Source: Neckera pumila
Taxonomy: Eukaryota; Streptophyta; Bryopsida; Hypnales; Neckeraceae
Assembly (NCBI GenBank): GCA_963969595.1
Contig: OZ018416.1
Location: 21,220,065-21,284,064 of the forward strand
DNA: 64,000 nucleotides
Reading direction: 5' to 3'
Under the pieces are notes generated by a model. It made no database searches, was not told the origin of the DNA, and was given only the letters and a program-made list of their open reading frames with translations. This document shows, in pieces, positions 24,501 to 34,080 of this stretch (the first letter of the stretch is position 1; every line of letters begins with the position of its first letter). A program made the position numbers and the translations under genes.

Positions 24501-25463
24501 TGGACTCAAGTTGTTGCTGATGTTGATCAATAGCTTCCCTATGCTCTTATTGGAGAATCACAAGGTTGCTCTTGTAACGAAGCTCATTCCTCTCCAACTC
24601 TTGTTCAAGTGCTGTACATCGAGCCTTTAGAAATTCCGATTTCCTCTGGAATTTGACGATTTCTTCTCTGCTAGCGGCAAGAAGATCCTTTTCACGCTCA
24701 GCCCACCTACCGTTAACAGCATGAAGATCAGCCACATGCTTTGCAATTGAATTTTGCAATATTACTATTTCACGAAGACAGTCCGCTTGTGTTTTTTCTA
24801 ATTCTTGTTCCAAGCCTTTCACTGCATCGCTGGTGCTAACAAGGTGGTTAGTGTATCCTAAGAGTCCAGATTCACCGTGACAAAGGAACTCTATGCAAGT
24901 TTTCAACGTTTGAAATTGTGGTGGCTTCCTAGTGACTGGATCTGGTGGGTAGAGATTGCCATCCAACCACAAATCCATGTTGGTGGCACCTGACGCTCTA
25001 AACGCTGGAAACTCGGATTTAGGAAGTTGTTGGTCCACTTGAACGCCTTTCTTCACAATAGGTGCAAATCTACTATGAAGAGCTATAGATGTCGTGTAGA
25101 AACTACCCTTCTCCTTATTTGTAACATCCTGAAGTGCCATCTCTGCAAGTAGGTTAAAATTCCGGCACTGGACCTTGGCAACATGAATGAACCCTAAAAC
25201 CGCAGTAAATGCAACAATGTGAATGAGCCTAAACTCCCGCGATAACTGTGACAACGTCAATGAGCCACCTCATTTGGCAGGAAACAATTCCAACGCACTA
25301 TACAATGTGTTCCTTGCGAGCATCTCCACGTTGACCACTCGAATTCCTTTCACATTCCCCCCAGCTCGTCAACTATTGTGTACAGTGCAAGTACAATAAT
25401 TTCAGGTGGTGGATTTGAAATCGCAACTCTGAAAACCCTGTCTACACTTGCATCCCAAGTCAT
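21509..25463 (-). pseudogene. Degenerate transposase-like gene with N-terminal coiled coil
   Basis: Coding sense can be followed leftwards from ATG at 25463 (MTWDASVDRVFRVAIS). Segments: N-terminal region with a frameshift near 25345 and a TGA near 25266; coiled coil, one frame from 25260 to about 23890 with a TAA at about 24545; exon 23560-23330; one frame from 23243 to 22122 with TAG near 22888 and TAA near 22522; intron 22121-21929 (ATATG|GTAAGT ... TTTGTAG|CATAAC); last exon to 21509. Motifs: LLCVDGDGN, ADMK, HSCIYC (CxxC), VHICTLHA, GLHGG, DHVTHYM joining HNLVRHGPWYV, then NNQGMEKSHHAAK and TQHGG. Spaced acidic residues, a CxxC insert and the terminal QGMEKSHH motif recall RNase H-like DDE transposases; this is inference and I assign no superfamily. 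The open stretches together exceed 1,000 codons. Confidence 0.5.
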
Positions 25464-25764
25464 TTGGTACTTGTAGGTTATAATAAAATAGTTGCCAAAA
25501 TACACTATTCAATTAGACACTCAAAACTACGGCTAGTGCTGAGGTACCAACATGGGCCTGTTGGTACATAGAAGGTATGTACGGCCGTTGCCAACTCGAC
25601 AGTACTCTGTGCCAACTCGGCCTATGCCGCCTTGTTCTCATTGGCTCACAGAGTTGATGGCAACTTCTAAGAAGGACTAAATGGGTGGAATTAAGGCATT
25701 TGCAAATATCAAAAAATTCATTTCCAAGGCAAAAGTACTAGGCATGTAGAGACCCAAAATTTTC
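25464..25764. other. Upstream region of the - gene, no feature
   Basis: About 300 bp upstream of the first ATG. No TIR could be matched to the far side of unit B at 19.0-19.46 kb. Confidence 0.35.
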
Positions 25765-25990
25765 TCTAATGTTTGACACAAGTAAAGAAACCTTTACTAC
25801 AATAAAAAAATGAAACAGGAACCCAGCCGCAAACGGCCTAGGGAAGCAAGAAAACAAAACAAACAAAAACACAAATACAACTAAACCGTCGACAGGTGGG
25901 GCAAGAACTGCCCCACCAAGGCATGAGGCGCCTATCGTGGTTGGAAAACAAAGCCGGCTCTAGGACCCACCAATGTCCAACAAAGAGAAC
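25765..25990 (-). mobile_element. LINE-like 3' end with GC-rich hairpin
   Basis: On the minus strand a GC-richer stretch ends in a T/A-rich tail containing AAAGGTTTCTTTACTTGTG. It holds a perfect 9-bp stem, GGTGGGGCA at 25895-25903 and TGCCCCACC at 25909-25917. A stem near the 3' end followed by an A-rich tail fits a 5'-truncated non-LTR element. Confidence 0.35.
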
Positions 25991-26169
25991 CGTCGCTCAT
26001 CTTGGCGAACGTGTAGTTGCAGGTCCACCTGTTCTCAAACTAAGTTCTGGCAATCTGACCCTTAATTGAAGACTGGATGCTAATCCTACAAACAACCTCC
26101 CACTCAACTATATCATAATCTATCATACCCAACCAAATGTGTTGAAGAAGCCTCAATGGCACAACCAAT

Positions 26170-26610
26170 GGGACTAAAATTTACAAATTGTGCCATTAGG
26201 CTTTAAAAAGTGGGAAAATTATGCTACTTTTCATTTCCAAAAATTCGTTTGAGGTTTTCAACCTCCACCTAAAAGTTATGTACAAATTTGAAAGAGGGGT
26301 TGGAAGGGATGTTTTTTTGGAAGTTTGTAAACATCTTCATTCAAATTTGTCCATAACTTTTAGGTGGAGGCTTAAACTCAAACGGATTTTTAGAGATGAA
26401 AGGTAGAATAATTCCCCCAAAGTTTTAGTTTTCAATAATGTTTTTCTATTATGCCTAAATGAGGTCTAAAATTTCAATTTTTATATCATTTTTGGATTTT
26501 ACTTCAAAATGGGCAACCAAGCTCCTTTTCTTCCAAATTTATATATCCTACATGCATTGTCTCCCCTACTCCTACCCCACTAGTATAAAGAGCTTCTCTC
26601 CACAAATTCT
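26170..26610. mobile_element. Foldback element, copy E1
   Basis: Arms of about 78 bp at 26212-26293 and 26340-26416 are near reverse complements. The arm core and the right-hand sequence (TGCCTAAATGAGGTCTAAAA) match the larger foldbacks at 50.4 and 55.75 kb. No coding capacity. Confidence 0.55.
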
Positions 26611-26869
26611 AATTCACAAAACTAAACAAGAGGCTTATTTGACACTTATATTGTTTCAATTAAATCAAATTAAACTCAATTAAGTCAAATTTTGTGGCTT
26701 AATTGAATTGAATTTGACGTAATTGAAACCATTGTCAATTAAGCAATTAAAAATCTTCAATTAAGAATCTTCAAGAAAATGTAAAGGTTAGAAATTGCAG
26801 ATACAGTGGTTTGTATGTTTAAAAAAAATTAAATATTAAAAATTAAAAATCTATTTTTTAGGCGCAAAA

Positions 26870-27113
26870 ACAGCCATAGCTTGACTGTTTTTGCGAGATT
26901 CACCTAAGTTGATTGCTCACTTTGGCGCTTTTGGAGGGATATCAGACCAGCTTGTTAATAGCTAGGTATGTCAATGTGGAGCAGCCTTCCAATGGCCTCA
27001 GATTTTTTCTAATGTGTTGTGTGAAAATTTCAAAGGAAAAAAATGAAAATTCTGTTCATAGTGAGCTATCCAAAATTGCTATGTTGTCAAAAAAACGGTG
27101 TTTGGGCATTTAG
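26870..27113. mobile_element. Fragments of D and TTAA-type elements
   Basis: 26880-27013 matches the right half of the elements at 38167 and 39698 (TGACTGTTTTTGCG through TTTTTTCTAATG). It runs into a TTAA-type end (CGGTGTTTGGGCATTTAGGG) like that of copy C2 at about 9700. Left ends are missing. Confidence 0.4.
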
Positions 27114-27139
27114 GGATTACAGTTTGCTAGCCTTGTTGG

Positions 27140-27372
27140 GCAAGGTCAAAAAAAAACTTTTTATTCTAACTTCGAACTTTATGATCTTTCAATCCATGTG
27201 AGCAAAGTTTCTAAAAAATTTTCCACACATTCCCATAATAATCTTGTGCAAATGTATAAGGTTGAATTTTGAAAAAAAATAAAAATAAAAATCATTTTTT
27301 TCTCGTTGCCCTTAAAAGTGACATTTTTTCACAATTTATACCCAAAATATGCTTCTAGCCTTTAGGGGTTAA
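27140..27372 (+). mobile_element. Right-end fragment of a TTAA-type element
   Basis: Matches the last ~230 bp of copies C1 and C5, ending in GCCTTTAGGGG-TTAA. The left part is absent. Confidence 0.5.
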
Positions 27373-27987
27373 TTTTGAACCTCAGTTCACAACCTATGAA
27401 GGGAACCAAGAAATTTGAACATACTAGACTATGCAATAAAAATGTGAACATACTGTACTGCAAAACCAAGGTTAGATTTTATTCAATTAGTTGAAACTTA
27501 ATGAATTACTATCTCTTAAAAAGATGCAACCCCTACCAAACAATCCCCTCCCCCTGCCCTAAAAACCCTGAGCTATTGATCTTTCAAAAAATTCCCCCCC
27601 TCTTGATTACCATTCATATAATTTAATACAAATATAAATACAAACTATGGTACAAAGACAAATACAAATATAAAATACAAGTATGGATAGAGAAATAAAA
27701 AGACGGATACGGAATATATGCAACATATCCTATATAAATTGAGAACTTCATTTGTCCTTGCAAATTACAAAGAGGGGGTAGGGTGGGGTTAGGATTTGAG
27801 TTGGGATTTTTTTTTGAATTTTAAGTTATTTTTAAATAAAAAAATAATTGTATGTGTGTGAGAGAACTAAAAAAATATTTAAATTGGGGGTGGGGTGGGG
27901 AAGGTAATGTGACCTATCTGTTCAAAAATACAGGTATACAAACTTTGATGATAGATGCTTCTTACTCCAACAAATAAAAGCAAGACT
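27373..27987. other. AT-rich flank of the retrotransposon
   Basis: Simple A-rich and GGGGTGGGG-type tracts, no gene. The retroelement target site ACCGC lies at 27988-27992. Confidence 0.4.
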
Positions 27988-27992
27988 ACCGC

Positions 27993-28315
27993 TGTCACGG
28001 ATATAGTTCAGAACCTCCATCAACAGATTTCTAGATAGAAGAAGGCCTTAGAACCTTCTAGAAACTAATCCTAGCTGGAGGAAGCTTCTCAAAGCACTTT
28101 CTAGTTGGAGGAAGCTTGTAGAAGAACCTCCTAGTGAGTAGTATATAAGCAAGTCAAGACTAAGGTAGTTCTCAGTCTCGACAACACCTATCTTGATCTT
28201 AATTCTTGACTCCAGCTTTTGCCTCGTACTTCTTGGTCTTTCAATATCAAGTCTTGATTTCCAGAACTTGTCTTGTCTTGCCTTGCCTTGCCTTGCATCT
28301 TGCATGTTTGTTACA
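27993..28315 (+). repeat. 5' LTR (323 bp)
   Basis: Starts TGTCACGG and ends GTTACA (TG...CA). It holds a TATA box and pairs with the 3' LTR at 33187-34075. Confidence 0.92.
28142..28184 (+). promoter_or_regulatory. LTR TATA box and probable transcript start
   Basis: TATATAAG at 28142-28149 sits about 30 bp before TCAGTCTCGACAA at 28172-28184, the expected start position. That start sequence is complementary to the primer-binding region after the LTR. Confidence 0.6.
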
Positions 28316-28317
28316 GT

Positions 28318-28330
28318 TTGTCGAGACTGA
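28318..28330 (+). promoter_or_regulatory. Self-complementary primer-binding site (Tf1-like)
   Basis: TTGTCGAGACTGA, 2 nt after the 5' LTR, is the exact complement of 13 nt at the predicted 5' end of the element's own RNA (28172-28184). In Tf1/sushi-type elements the RNA 5' end folds back on such a site to prime reverse transcription. I see no match to the usual plant initiator-tRNA site TGGTATCAGAGC. Confidence 0.6.
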
Positions 28331-28680
28331 CCTATCAAATTTTTGGTTCCGAACTTCTTAGGAAACGGACAGAGTGTTAATTCAGTACAAAGTTTGTTAT
28401 ACCAGTCATTAACAGAACCAAGGATAAAACTAATATTGATTTTTCTTGGTTGAGTGTGGATTACTCCTCTCTTTGAGAATACTAAGGCGCTTAGAGGTTG
28501 TGGATTATTCTTCTCTAAACTTGTATCATTTTTTCTCAACAAAGTTTTTTCTTGATTGTGAGCAGACTACCGCCCTTCTTGAAAACATTTTTATTATTTA
28601 GAGATTGTGGATTATCCATCTCTAAATCGGTTCTTATTCAGTAATTCAATCTTTTCGTGAGTCTTGCCGAATGAATTAAG

Positions 28681-29305
28681 ATGTCAAAAAGCGAAGAAGC
28701 CAGTTCAATAGTAACTCAACTAAATCTCATTTTGAAGGTCATCGATTCCTTGTCCATGAGAACAAATGTTCTTGAAGACTTTGCTGCAAATACGAGTTCA
28801 AGAGTGAGTGGAGCATCTCAATCCATGCCATCTGCATCAACTTCAGGGATGAGTTTGCCTGTTCAAAACTTCAACACGAATATCTCAACCACAAAGAAGC
28901 GCTTATGAGCCAATTCTAATGGAGCTTACGAGACAACGTGAAGGATTTGTTGCTATCATTTCCTAATCCTCAAACATTAAATGAATCAATAAGTCAAGCC
29001 GTGAAATGCAACAATTGATTATTTTAAAGGCGTTTAGATCAACGGTTGTGAGCTGTACCAACGCCACCAACAAATTTCTTGCCCACCATCAAGGCAGCGC
29101 ATATAACAAGCGCAAATGCTGAAGGCCTTGAGGATATGCAAATTGATGCAGTATGCTTTGGATCGCTTACCGCGTAAGAAATAAAAAAGACGTCTTGATA
29201 AAGACTTGTGTTTATATTGTGGAGAGCATGGCCACAAGGCATCCAACTGCCACAAGAAGCACAAACAACATACTTTCAAGACAAGAACCGTACATGTATA
29301 GACGG
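28681..29305 (+). pseudogene. gag remnant with zinc knuckle
   Basis: ATG at 28681 opens 75 codons (MSKSEEASSIVTQLN), the N-terminus of a Gag-like protein. Most of the capsid is missing. After a frame change, remnants such as FPNPQTLNESISQAVKC precede a CCHC knuckle, CLYCGEHGHKASNC, at about 29206-29247. This binds nucleic acid in Ty3 Gag proteins. Stops and a frameshift to the next frame make it non-functional. Confidence 0.75.
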
Positions 29306-29309
29306 TCAG

Positions 29310-31010
29310 GCTCTATCTTCGAGAGATGTCATTCATGAAACTAGACCACTAGAGGTTTCATTTGAGAAGCATAAGAGTACAATTATATTCAGTATTATCA
29401 AAATCCCATCCAATCCTATAGTTTTAGGACTTTCTTGGTTCGAAAAATATAATCTAGTTATAGATTGGAAATCGCAAAATTTATTGTTTTCTTCAAACAC
29501 TTCGGCAGTAGAATCTCTTCCAAAACCTGCAAGTATCAAACCCGTACTTGTTGGAGCTAGAGCCTTTATCAAAGTTGCAAAATACAGTAACTCCTATGTG
29601 CTCTATGCAACTCCGGTGTGCGACAACAACAATATTTTATCAAGTATTTTAACTCAATACCAAGATTTTGAGGATGTATTTGTAAAGAAGAATGTCGAAA
29701 TTTTGCCAGAACATCGACCATACGATTGCGCCATTGATCTTGAAGATGGAGCTCAGCTATCATTTGGTCCGATTTATAATCTATCGCAGAATAAACTTTC
29801 AGCATTGAGGAAGTATATTGATGAAAATCTTACAAAGAATTTCATTTGACATTCCAAATCGCAGGAGCATGAATACTCTTTGTAAAGAAAAAAGACGGCT
29901 TTTTACGGATGTGCGTTGATTATCGCGGTCTAAACAAAATCACAATGAAAAATTGATATCCCTTGCCATTGATATTCGGGCTTTTTGATCAACTTGGACA
30001 AGCAAAAATCTATATCAAGATTGATCTTCATGAAGCATATAACTTGGTGCGTATTAAAGAAAAGGATGAATGGAAGACAGCGTTTCAACCCAGATATGGA
30101 CACTTCAAATATCATGTTATGCCATTTGGACTTATTAATGCACAGGCTATTTTTCAACATTTGATAAATGATATCTTTTGCGAGTTCCTGGATCAATTTG
30201 TCATATGTTATCTTGACGACATCTTGATTTATTCCAAGAACATTGAAGAACATGAGAGACACGTCAAGCTTGTGCTACAAAAGTTATGAGATGCTGGATT
30301 ATATGCAAAATTAGAAAAATGCATATTCCATCAATTGCAAGTGGAGTTTCTCGGGTATATCATCTCCAACAAAGGAGTACTAATGGATTCAAAGAAGATA
30401 CAAGCCATCACAAATTGGTCAACTCCTCAAAAAGTACGCGATGTACAGCCTTTTCTTAGATTTGTCAACTTTTATCGGATCTTCATCAAAAACTACTCTC
30501 AAACAGCGGCTCCACTAACTCGACTCACATGCAAAGACAAATTAGAGTGGGGACCCGAAGTAGAGAAAACTTTTCAACATTTAAAGTCACCCTTTACGAC
30601 AGCTCCAATCTTGATCCATCCTGACTTTTCCAAGTCATTCTATATGAACACAAATGCTTCTGATTTTGTATTAGGAAGAATTCTTTCACATATAGGAGAT
30701 AAAGGGAGACTTCGCCTAGTCGCATTCTATTCGAGAAAATTTTCAACTGCGGAGATTAACTACAAAATTTATGACAAGGAGCTTCTTGCTATTGTCGACT
30801 TGTTTCAGGAATGGCACCACTTATTTGAAGGTGCGTCGCATCGGGTGATTGTATATACAAATTACAAAAATCTTAAATATTTCATGTTTGCCCGCGTTTT
30901 AAATCAACGTCAAGCTTGTTGGAACATGTCATTATCTCGTTTCAACTTCATCATCACGTATTGTCCCGGAAAGCAATAAGGATTGTCAGATGCCCTGTCT
31001 TGGAGATCAT
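29310..31010 (+). pseudogene. pol remnant: protease (partial), RT, RNase H
   Basis: The C-terminal half of the protease is present (VLGLSWFEKYNLVIDW), but no D-S/T-G active site is found, so its N-terminal half is deleted. RT follows: [52 protein letters not shown] and the catalytic YLDD at 30209-30220. RNase H follows (YSRKFSTAEINYKIYDKELL). Stops at 29955 (NRYPLP to N-stop-YPLP), 30288 and 30977 are C-to-T changes. In RNase H the usual TDAS is TNAS, losing the first catalytic Asp by G to A. It would have copied the element RNA into DNA. Confidence 0.9.
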
Positions 31011-31039
31011 ATTTGATACTAAAAAAAAAAAAAGCGGCA

Positions 31040-32570
31040 TACGATCAACAGTAAACGATTTTTTTTAAGCCTGAGCAATTTCAGCTTCATACAATAACTA
31101 TGAGAATGCCAGTTTATTCTTTGTTCCTAGACCAAGTCCGTGAAGCATCGATCTTGGATCCTCTTATTCTTGATATCAAGCATTGGTCTCACCATGGTAG
31201 TGACAAGTTCAAGTTATTAGACAATCTCTTGTATTTTGAAGAACGCTTATATATTCCTGAAGGCTTATTGCGTCTTCGGATTCTTCAAACTTAACATGAT
31301 TTTCCTGCCATCGGACATTTTGGATTTAATAAAACATTAGAATTTGTGTCTTGAGATTTTTGGTGGCCACAAATATAGAAGGCCATTAAGGACTTTATAT
31401 TCACTTGTGATATTTGTTGCAGATTTAAGAATCCACGACATCGACCCCATTGACTTCTCCAGCCATTATATATTCCAAAGCGATCATGATCTTCGATTTC
31501 TATGGATTTCATTATGGATTTACCTCGATTCAAGACCTTTGATTTCATATGTGTGATTGTGGATTGACTTATAAAGATGACGCATTTTATCCCATGCAAG
31601 AAGACAATCATTAGCGAAGACACAACAAAACTTTTTTTCTGACAACATTTATCGTTATCATGGGTTGCCAAATGATAATATATCAAACCAAGGACCACAG
31701 TTTGTTTTCAAGTTTTGGAAGTCTCTTTTTGAAACCTTAAAGGTGGTTATCAAATTTTTTTCTGTCTTTTATCCCCAAACAGATGGACACACTAAATGTG
31801 TCAATCAAGTTTTGGAACAATATCTACGTTGCACCATCAATTATCAACAAGATGATTGAACATTACATTTGACATTGGCAGAGTTTGTTTACGGCAACAC
31901 TATCCATACTTTTACTCGACAAAAGCCATTCTATGCCAACTAGATATATTATCCTAAGTTTGATCTATTTAGTATTTCTCAAATAGACAATCCGGCAGCC
32001 ACAGATTTGACTAAGCAGTTATTAGAGCTTCTTGAAGATGATATTTCATGGTGTCTTGAACCATCTTCAGAAAGCTCAAAATCGTTACAAGATATACGTA
32101 TACACGTTGTGAAAAAAACCACCTCCATTCCAAGTTGGTGAGAAGGTTTGATTCTTTCGACGTAACATCAAGACTACTCGACCATGTGATAAATTGGATT
32201 ATTGTCAGCTAGAACCGTTTTCCATTCAAAAACAAATCAATTCCATCGCTTATCAATTGGAGCTTCCGGCATCTATGAAATTACATTTAGTCTTTCATGT
32301 TTCTTTTCTTGAGCCATATAAAGAGTCAAATCTGTCAGAAAGACGTCCACCACTACCGCCTTTGATTGAAATAGATAATCATGACAAATATGAGGTGGAC
32401 AAAGTACTTGATTCCTGACGTCGACGCAATAAATTAGAATACTTGGTACATTGGTGTGGATACAACATCAACAAATGCACATGGGAATTAGAAGCAAACC
32501 TAGTCAATGCACCGCAAAAGGTACAAGAGTTCCACCACCTCTATCCTGATAAACCGCAACCTTTCTAATA
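31040..32570 (+). pseudogene. pol remnant: integrase and chromodomain
   Basis: The HHCC zinc-binding region is recognisable at 31294-31430 (HDFPAIGHFGF ... CDICCRF), with three stops. The catalytic core starts VIVD-stop-LIKMTHFIPC near 31554; the second catalytic Asp in ISDRGPQF reads ISNQGPQF, two G-to-A changes. The FYPQTDGHT and VNQVLEQYLRC blocks follow. The C-terminus carries ELPASMKLHLVFHVSFLEPY and a chromodomain, YEVDKVLDS-stop-RRRNKLEY and LVHWCGYNINKCTWELE, to about 32565. In chromoviruses this domain directs insertion to marked chromatin. Confidence 0.9.
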
Positions 32571-32687
32571 GCTTCTTTGAGAAGCCTCCCCATCTAGAGT
32601 TTGATATAAAGAGGAGAGAATTGATACAAGAAGATAGTCTCCACTCTCATTTTAGAAACCTTTATAGTTCTTAGCTAAATCTCTAAT

Positions 32688-33134
32688 ATGTCTAATTGGA
32701 AGATCTTTCGAGATTCTTTAGATCCTGAGCCCGATCCTGAGCCCGAGCTTGAGCTCTCTATGTCACAATTGTTAGACCAACCATTACAATATTTGAATTC
32801 TTTACCGTCACAACCTCAAGATGAAGGCGGATCCTCGACGCAACAAAAACAACCTCATATTGAGCAACCATGGCATGGTAATCTTCAACCTGATGCTCCA
32901 GCTCTCGTGATTTTATTGCAAGTTAGAAGGCTCAAGCCCGATGGACCAGAAATTACCTTCCAAAGGTATTTTGAAGAACTCAATATGGAGCAGTATTTTG
33001 GGTTTCTTCCTGTAGAAGGAAGCCGCAATCACAATTGTTGGCTGTGTGGACCTGTTCAATCCTTGTCTAGAGATCAGCGAACAACTTATGTTGCAGATAC
33101 TGTTTGTTGTATCCTTGATTTTTTACGAATGTAG
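32688..33134 (+). CDS. Extra intact ORF between integrase and 3' LTR
   Basis: A 148-codon frame without stops starts MSNWKIFRDSLDPEPD about 120 bp after the pol remnant and ends 40 bp before the polypurine tract. It has an acidic Glu/Pro repeat (EPDPEPELEL), a Gln-rich middle and a C-terminal part with Cys and aromatic residues (NHNCWLCGPVQSL). I do not recognise it. Ty3 chromoviruses usually encode only gag and pol, so this is an accessory gene or captured sequence. It stayed open while pol acquired about ten stops. Confidence 0.5.
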   Translation: MSNWKIFRDSLDPEPDPEPELELSMSQLLDQPLQYLNSLPSQPQDEGGSSTQQKQPHIEQPWHGNLQPDAPALVILLQVRRLKPDGPEITFQRYFEELNMEQYFGFLPVEGSRNHNCWLCGPVQSLSRDQRTTYVADTVCCILDFLRM

Positions 33135-33170
33135 AACCAGGATTATTTATGTTCCTCTTAGAACTCATCG

Positions 33171-33186
33171 TTAGAGAAGGGAGTAA
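33171..33186 (+). promoter_or_regulatory. Polypurine tract
   Basis: AGAGAAGGGAGTAA lies immediately before the 3' LTR, the normal site for priming of plus-strand DNA synthesis. Confidence 0.75.
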
Positions 33187-34075
33187 TATCACGGACATAG
33201 TTCAGAACCTCCATCAACAGACTTGTAGATAGAAGAAGGTTCTAGAACCTTTTGGAAGCACATCCTAACTGAAGGAAGCTTCTCGGAGCTCTTCCTAGTT
33301 GGAGGAAGCTTCTAAAAAAACCTCCTAGTGAATAGTATATAAACAAGTCGAGACTGAGATAGTTCTCAGTCTCGACAATACCTATCTTGATTTTAGTTCT
33401 TACCCTATACTCTAGGAGAGGGCATTTGGTTCTACTACTACAAACCACGTGCGAACAAGTGGTTTCTAATAAACTATAATTTCAACCTAAAATTTTGAGC
33501 ATTGTTTGGTAATGACTATAGGTTTCTATTGCCAAAATTTCCAACTCAAATGAAATATGAAATGATTTCTAGAAGAAGTTGAAATTTGAAAATGAACCTA
33601 AAATGGTATATTTTTCAACTCAATTACTTATAGAAAACACATTTAAATGACCGTTGCATCAATATTCAACTCAAAATGAGCTTTCAATAAAAATTTATTT
33701 TTAAGAATTTTTTGTTCTTTTTTTAGACAATTTTTAGAATATAATATAGGGGTGTGAAAGTTATTTTTCAGTTCTGTAGTGTATCTATTTACTTCAAAAA
33801 TTTGTAACTAATTATCATTAGCAAATTAAATTATCAATAATTCAAAACATAAACTTTCAAATTAAGAAAATATATTCATATTTTTTTTGTTTTTATTTAT
33901 TTAAATTTTAGGATATAATATAGGGATACAAAGTTTTGATTGCACGTAGTTTGGATTAGATACACTAAGTGCACCCCCCGTGCTTGTACTTCTTGATCTT
34001 TCAATATCAAGTCTTGATTTCCAGAACTTGTCTTATCTTGTCTTGCCTTGCCTTGCATCTAGCATGCTCGTTACA
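33187..34075 (+). repeat. 3' LTR, interrupted
   Basis: Starts TATCACGG (G to A relative to the 5' LTR) and ends CTCGTTACA, followed by ACCGC. Homology to the 5' LTR stops near 33413 and resumes at 33980. Confidence 0.9.
33414..33979. mobile_element. TIR element inserted in the 3' LTR
   Basis: The ends show diverged inverted repeats of about 45 bp: GAGAGGGCATTTGG ... AAACCACGTGCG on the left and, reversed, GGGGGGTGCACTTAG ... AAACTACGTGCA on the right. Comparison with the 5' LTR defines the insertion point; no clean target duplication remains. The 566 bp contain no gene. Confidence 0.55.
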
Positions 34076-34080
34076 ACCGC

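Larger units (their letters stand above)
27993..34075 (+). mobile_element. Ty3/gypsy chromovirus, full length, inactive
   Basis: Two LTRs flank gag and pol remnants in the order zinc knuckle, protease, RT, RNase H, integrase, chromodomain. ACCGC is duplicated at 27988-27992 and 34076-34080, so both ends are original. The LTRs differ at about 29 of 216 compared positions, which makes the insertion old. The middle of gag and the protease active site are deleted and many codons are mutated to stops. Removing the 566-bp insertion in the 3' LTR leaves about 5.5 kb. The RT wording resembles fungal and early-land-plant chromoviruses; assignment to a clade would need a tree. Confidence 0.92.
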
